Source: Metridium senile (taxonomy: Eukaryota; Cnidaria; Anthozoa; Actiniaria; Metridiidae). Taken from it: DNA of 64,000 nucleotides. The DNA is taken from NCBI GenBank assembly GCA_949775045.1, contig OX459100.1, positions 20,441,768-20,505,767 of the forward strand. The letters run 5' to 3'. The position numbers were made by a program, and so were the translations under genes. The notes under the pieces were generated by a model that saw only the letters and a list, made by a program, of their open reading frames with translations, was not told the origin of the DNA and did not search any database. Numbering within the stretch: the first letter of the stretch is position 1; each line of letters opens with the position of its first letter. Positions 63,109 to 64,000 of this stretch are shown piece by piece.

Positions 63109-64000
63109 TCGTGTATTCATTCATTCGTTCGTTCGTTCATTCACTTATTCAGTTTGGTCTATACTTATCTCTACAATATTTATCATTAAAGATACATTTA
63201 TCAATTATTATACTCCATTCCTTACCTCCTCCTACAACCTTTGGTTTAGTGACAATAACCTGATAGCCTCTCAAATCACCAGATACCGACACACTTTGGT
63301 GATTGTTCAGTAAGAGAGGAGTTTTAGCAACAGCTTCCTTTGCTGCTAGAGAAACATGAGAGCCTGGGGCGATCTGCTTTTCCAATATCACAGGATAGAG
63401 GTGTGGAACCTTAGAGATAAATAAATAGTGTTGGTAAGACAACGTACGCCCTGGGTAATAAGTCTTGCAGTATATATCAAGAGATAAATAAAAATGTTGG
63501 TAAGACAACGGACGCCCTGGGTAATAGGTTTTGCAGTATATATCAAGAGATAAATAAATAGTGTCAGTAAGGGTAATAGGTCTTGCAGTATATATCAAGA
63601 GATAAATAAATAGTGTTGGTAAGACAACGGACGCCCTGGGTAATAGGTTTTGCAGTAAATATCATATTCATTTGTAAAAGTCTTTAAGATATGAAAGGTG
63701 ATGTTGTTAGGCGATAAACGACTAATAAATGTCATATTGTTACCGATAGTCCTTGCGGTGGCTGGTTATCGCTAGTCATAATGAGTGCATCTACTCCTGC
63801 TTGGTTTTTCAGTTGAAGAGCAACAAATCGAACTGTTGTACTTCCAGCTACAAATAATAAAACATCCAGTTAGTTACAGTCTCAATGCTACGATAACAGA
63901 ACAATACTAATAATACACATACTTCAAAAGGGTATGAGCGACATGACTGATAAATCCATGTAGTCTATATCTATAAAGTACGATAGTTACCTTGTCTCCA
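47725..64000 (-). CDS. large modular extracellular protein: novel module x8, LamG x2, CBM14-like, PLAT, EGF x4, Kunitz x2 (5' end outside window)
   Basis: Exons, 5' to 3': 64000-63991, 63847-63744, 63409-63226, 62963-62691, 62221-61952, 61739-61710, 61529-61242, 60578-60273, 59906-59536, 59264-58973, 58789-58496, 57959-57795, 57378-57176, 56974-56686, 56173-55874, 55481-55338, 55002-54814, 54567-54475, 54369-54222, 53452-53226, 52964-52872, 52605-52504, 51241-51146, 50788-50696, 50429-50250, 49806-49630, 47843-47725. All introns are GT-AG, and 22 of 26 junctions are phase 1. The exceptions are three phase-0 introns (inside module 1 and both LamG domains) and one phase-2 intron inside PLAT. 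The sum is 5,040 bases, 1,679 codons plus stop. Every Cys-rich domain keeps its disulphide pattern and no transmembrane segment is seen, so the protein is probably secreted (the signal peptide would lie beyond the window). Chitin-binding, lipid/protein-binding (PLAT) and adhesive (LamG, EGF) domains suggest a matrix, cuticle or skeletal-matrix protein; this is inference. Confidence 0.88.
47858..49108. repeat. intronic minisatellite, 48-bp unit, ~26 copies
   Basis: Units of GTGAATGCATTGTATTGCTA plus TGTAATCAATAATGGCGATA plus eight bases, differing by a few substitutions (GGTGAT, CATGCATT, CTTTCTGTG variants). It fills most of the last intron and starts 15 bases from the acceptor. The length is a multiple of three, so it is open on both strands. 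Confidence 0.95.
49630..49806 (-). CDS. modular protein: Kunitz/BPTI domain 2
   Basis: One phase 1-1 exon. Cysteine spacing 8-15-7-12-3 is exactly that of BPTI (CKAIWQPGQC ... CQPMLYNGC ... CSKAC). The residue after the second cysteine (P1) is Thr, so trypsin inhibition is not expected. A structural or adhesive role is possible. Confidence 0.88.
49860..50240. repeat. intronic AATG/AACG-type microsatellite with an embedded satellite copy
   Basis: Imperfect ATAA/GAATGAAC tetranucleotides fill the intron between the Kunitz exons. Positions 50030-50135 are one plus-strand copy of the dispersed 112-bp satellite, preceded by GCTCGAAACGTCAG. Confidence 0.85.
50250..50429 (-). CDS. modular protein: Kunitz-like domain 1 (atypical)
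   Basis: One phase 1-1 exon with six cysteines in the Kunitz order (CDLPSEPGPC first, CSRIC last), but with 19, 10 and 11 residues in the middle spacings instead of 15, 7 and 12, and without the usual aromatic pair. It may not inhibit proteases. Confidence 0.65.
50696..50788 (-). CDS. modular protein: EGF-like domain 4
   Basis: One phase 1-1 exon with six cysteines: RCNPDCANGGQC, NKCQCPLGHSGKYC. The first ~20 bases of the exon and its acceptor are repeated six times in the intron just upstream in the transcript (50829-51084). Confidence 0.88.
50789..51110. repeat. intronic minisatellite, 52-bp unit derived from a 3' splice junction
   Basis: GGTTACACC occurs at 50777 (inside the EGF 4 exon) and then at 50829, 50881, 50933, 50985, 51037 and 51073, a 52-base period except for the last, shortened copy. 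Each copy includes the exon start and the TTGTAG acceptor. Confidence 0.9.
51146..51241 (-). CDS. modular protein: EGF-like domain 3
   Basis: One phase 1-1 exon with six cysteines: MCADYCRNGGTC, NQCTCPTGYMGPKC. Confidence 0.88.
51400..52495. repeat. intronic minisatellite, 50-bp unit, ~21 copies
   Basis: Units contain CTGTATTTAATACACCTGTC, CTGCGTGTCCCTC and GAATGATCTAATG, differing at a few sites. The array ends about seven bases from the EGF 2 donor. Confidence 0.95.
52504..52605 (-). CDS. modular protein: EGF-like domain 2
   Basis: One phase 1-1 exon with six cysteines: LCDIPCLNGGTC, NKCACPDGYNGKYC. Its donor is directly beside a 50-bp minisatellite. Confidence 0.88.
52872..52964 (-). CDS. 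modular protein: EGF-like domain 1
   Basis: One phase 1-1 exon with six cysteines: ECTPSCINNGTC, GKCQCAAGYEGRHC. No calcium-binding Asp/Asn motif of the cbEGF type. Confidence 0.88.
53226..54369 (-). CDS. modular protein: PLAT/LH2 domain
   Basis: Exons 54222-54369 and 53226-53452 are joined in phase 2. Landmarks: FYTVETKTGNQLDADTQANV, FVKLIGEDG, then DKFRIEATDIGKLQKVYIRH, DNSGDSPNWYLEKMNIRD and FNVDSWLDSEQGD. This is a clear PLAT beta-sandwich as in polycystin-1 and lipoxygenases, where it binds lipids or protein partners. A 52-bp minisatellite lies in the internal intron. Confidence 0.9.
53570..54085. repeat. intronic minisatellite, 52-bp unit, ~10 copies
   Basis: TGGTCCAAGGGTCTTTATTA recurs at 53591, 53643, 53695 and onward every 52 bases inside the PLAT intron. 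Copies are nearly identical. Confidence 0.95.
54475..55002 (-). CDS. modular protein: novel module 8 (two exons)
   Basis: Exons 54814-55002 (LYYYNVRFNNFAGNAVEIIK ... FRAIYSTSG) and 54475-54567 (DTLRLNNYPLLQVYPS ... VSVSKPG) are joined in phase 1. It is the most diverged copy, and its intron position differs from that of module 1. Confidence 0.75.
54693..54787. repeat. intronic (CAGT)n microsatellite
   Basis: About 23 GTCA/CAGT units, with a few related units upstream (54590-54690). Confidence 0.95.
55338..55481 (-). CDS. modular protein: CBM14-like (peritrophin-A) chitin-binding domain
   Basis: One phase 1-1 exon. The pattern ACPYPNGFFSDP, YIHC, FCPDQMTWHTDIKSC matches the core of type-2 chitin-binding domains (G.F.dp...Y..C......C......F......C). 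It has four cysteines rather than six, so one disulphide of the usual fold is missing. Chitin binding is likely but not certain. Confidence 0.72.
55642..55824. mobile_element. intronic MITE with AGGCCTGCC termini
   Basis: AGGCCTGCCTTGGGTCCTTAA on the left is inverted as TTAAGGACCCGAGGCAGGCCT on the right. The interior has repeated GCCTTAA/ATCGCC motifs. It lies in the intron between module 7 and CBM14. Confidence 0.8.
55874..56173 (-). CDS. modular protein: novel module 7
   Basis: One phase 1-1 exon: DRFIKVRFDNRAGIPINVIP, SKGDNKKQGYTIQP, IPVTFMAQNAESGSHLYING and MRVNPSASKSDV. It retains every landmark of the module. Confidence 0.82.
56174..56685. repeat. intron with a minus-strand satellite copy and a palindrome
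   Basis: 56219-56318 is a minus-strand copy of the 112-bp satellite. 56324-56392 is a perfect-looking fold-back, CTGATGTTTCGAGCTTTAACC against the inverse ending GCTCGAAACGTCAG. AAGTTAAGTCAACATTTT follows, the start of another monomer in the opposite direction. Confidence 0.75.
56686..57959 (-). CDS. modular protein: LamG-like domain 2 (three exons)
   Basis: Exons 57795-57959, 57176-57378 and 56686-56974. The order is SFAWTLHKVRDGKVLG, EGLQLDGKDGWLD, KCLSDPQICPAGFTVGLKVK, YVIDTGGDNSKGRGLTMYLK, then DYLLVTWKSDTGLTLYMDGK and LAVGRN. It parallels LamG 1, shares the phase-0 intron position, and has one extra intron plus an extra cysteine pair (KCLSDPQIC). Confidence 0.8.
57387..57575. repeat. 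intronic minisatellite, 37-bp unit, five copies
   Basis: ACCATAGAAACATTAAACAC plus 17 bases, repeated head to tail. It starts nine bases from the acceptor of exon 57176-57378. Confidence 0.92.
58060..58480. repeat. intronic GATTATGGTGAT repeat
   Basis: Imperfect 9-15 bp units of GATGATTATGGT. It produces long but meaningless open frames. Confidence 0.92.
58496..58789 (-). CDS. modular protein: novel module 6
   Basis: One phase 1-1 exon: KIFYAPIRLTNDAGRAIVVK, PSKGKDGGFHMIP, SPVTFTAFDSRTKIPLEIN and FPVSPRESM. It sits between the two LamG domains. Confidence 0.82.
58973..59906 (-). CDS. modular protein: LamG-like domain 1
   Basis: Exons 59536-59906 and 58973-59264 are joined in phase 0. Concanavalin-A/LamG-type features are GLAFDGLDTYMTAEL, FTIATKIRF, VILDSGGHHSGKRGVSLYV, then WMYLTVTWDNKEGLKMYRD and LTIGRSIG...FDMSSLTTFGQALNQ. 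LamG/pentraxin-type domains bind glycans or matrix ligands. The phase-0 intron lies just before the strand W.YL.VTW, at the same place as in LamG 2. Confidence 0.78.
59330..59490. repeat. intronic CAT/ATC microsatellite
   Basis: CATTATCATCATGGTCATC occurs twice, followed by CATCAT runs, between the two exons of LamG 1. Confidence 0.85.
60273..60578 (-). CDS. modular protein: novel module 5
   Basis: One phase 1-1 exon: HYITIMLSNKLNRGVRLVPS, RGKKGGYIVGP, PITFKAEDVETESLLEIN and VSVTPAEMSD, ending NITAPG. The PSRGKKGGY turn corresponds to PSKGKDGGF in module 6 and PSKGDNKKQGY in module 7. Confidence 0.82.
60790..61200. repeat. intronic copy of the CCCTAAAAGGGAC interspersed repeat
   Basis: CCCTAAAAGGGAC motifs, ATAAGAGGGACC and AAGCGGGACC, with ends CCGAGGGGGACTCCC and CCTCCGCCCCC. 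It belongs to the family at 17602. Confidence 0.5.
61242..61529 (-). CDS. modular protein: novel module 4
   Basis: One phase 1-1 exon: VHYVSLRVINKVGSNVLVAP, HGFHIGSS, AIKLNAFEPATGKPLLINGK, ILLVRPG and a closing VEITKPG. It is one of the best-conserved copies. Confidence 0.82.
61710..61739 (-). CDS. modular protein: 30-nt microexon
   Basis: Thirty bases between TTTTAG and GTATGT, keeping phase 1-1, encode the charged linker QGKKKGEIPG between modules 3 and 4. Skipping it would leave the reading frame intact, so it may be alternatively spliced. Confidence 0.55.
61952..62221 (-). CDS. modular protein: novel module 3
   Basis: One phase 1-1 exon with QFFVSIKIVNRVGKKVKLEL, MMVITKGT, EPITLTGTDENNKPISINGK and VELTPTKAKQQ. 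It aligns over its whole length with modules 2 and 4. Confidence 0.8.
62691..62963 (-). CDS. modular protein: novel module 2
   Basis: One phase 1-1 exon. Landmarks of the module: KFYFTIKIMNRSPKTVIIK, EGYQVK, VPITFSAVDTAGNPMTLN and ITINPTVKKG. The alternating hydrophobic pattern suggests an all-beta fold. It ends with a cysteine (VFQCGSAQG) not present in other copies. Confidence 0.8.
63015..63110. repeat. intronic (TTTC)n microsatellite
   Basis: About 24 uninterrupted TTTC units followed by related GTTC/ATTC units. Confidence 0.95.
63226..63847 (-). CDS. modular protein: novel module 1 (two exons)
   Basis: Exons 63744-63847 and 63226-63409 are joined in phase 0. The first part, TTVRFVALQLKNQAGVDALI, gives the opening strands. 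The second has ILEKQIAPGSHVSLAAKEAV, then TPLLLNNHQSVSV and a final YQVIVTKP. It fits the pattern of the other seven modules less tightly, and is one of two copies split by an intron. Confidence 0.75.
63413..63660. repeat. intronic minisatellite, 67-bp unit, four copies
   Basis: GAGATAAATAAATAGTGTTG plus the rest, ending GCAGTATATATCAA, at 63413, 63480, 63547 (shortened to 52) and 63599. It begins four bases from the acceptor of module 1 exon 2. Confidence 0.9.

Overview
The window is nuclear DNA of an animal, most likely a cnidarian (an anthozoan is my best guess). The genes have short phase-1 introns, the sequence is AT-rich and crowded with MITEs and minisatellites, and it carries a cnidarian-style HEPN-NACHT gene, an opsin-like receptor and a CR1/L2-type retroelement with a 2A-like motif. 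No prokaryotic features are present, and I saw no tRNA, rRNA or CRISPR array. The species call is inference. The gene calls rest on reading frames, splice sites and motifs seen directly.

Layout. Positions 1-1.0 kb hold minus-strand pieces of a PC4-like gene. Positions 2-8.5 kb hold a HEPN(DZIP3-like)-NACHT gene. A decayed non-LTR retrotransposon (about 3754-8127) splits it in two, and the two halves rejoin exactly in frame. A possible beta-propeller piece of the same gene (10.4-11.0 kb) is cut short by a MITE whose first three bases are a stop codon. Positions 11.6-12.4 kb hold a satellite that recurs elsewhere in the window. Three single-exon genes at 13.4 (-), 15.2 (+) and 25.1 kb (-) encode short basic proteins that are clear paralogues of one another and belong to no family I recognise. 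Between them lie a LINE 3' end, a pogo-type MITE with another MITE nested in it, and an opsin gene (21.7-22.7 kb) broken by one in-frame TGA. Positions 25.8-37 kb look nearly gene-free. Positions 37.25-43.36 kb are a near-identical tandem array of a 748/749-bp unit (about 8.2 copies), flanked by a diverged inverted copy. Positions 43.7-47.7 kb hold MITEs and a 27-bp minisatellite.

From 47.7 kb to the right edge one minus-strand gene fills the window. I resolved 27 exons (5,040 coding bases, every junction phase-consistent, the 5' end beyond the window). They encode at least 1,679 residues of a modular extracellular-type protein. From N to C it has five copies of an unrecognised module of about 95 residues, LamG, module 6, LamG, module 7, a chitin-binding CBM14-like domain, module 8, PLAT, four EGFs, two Kunitz domains and a basic tail. 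Its introns are full of minisatellites, several starting within a few bases of a splice site. One of them has copied the 3' splice junction of an EGF exon six times.

The most novel items are the eight-copy module and its host protein, the three-member small basic protein family, the splice-site-derived minisatellites, and the layered transposon damage to the NACHT gene.
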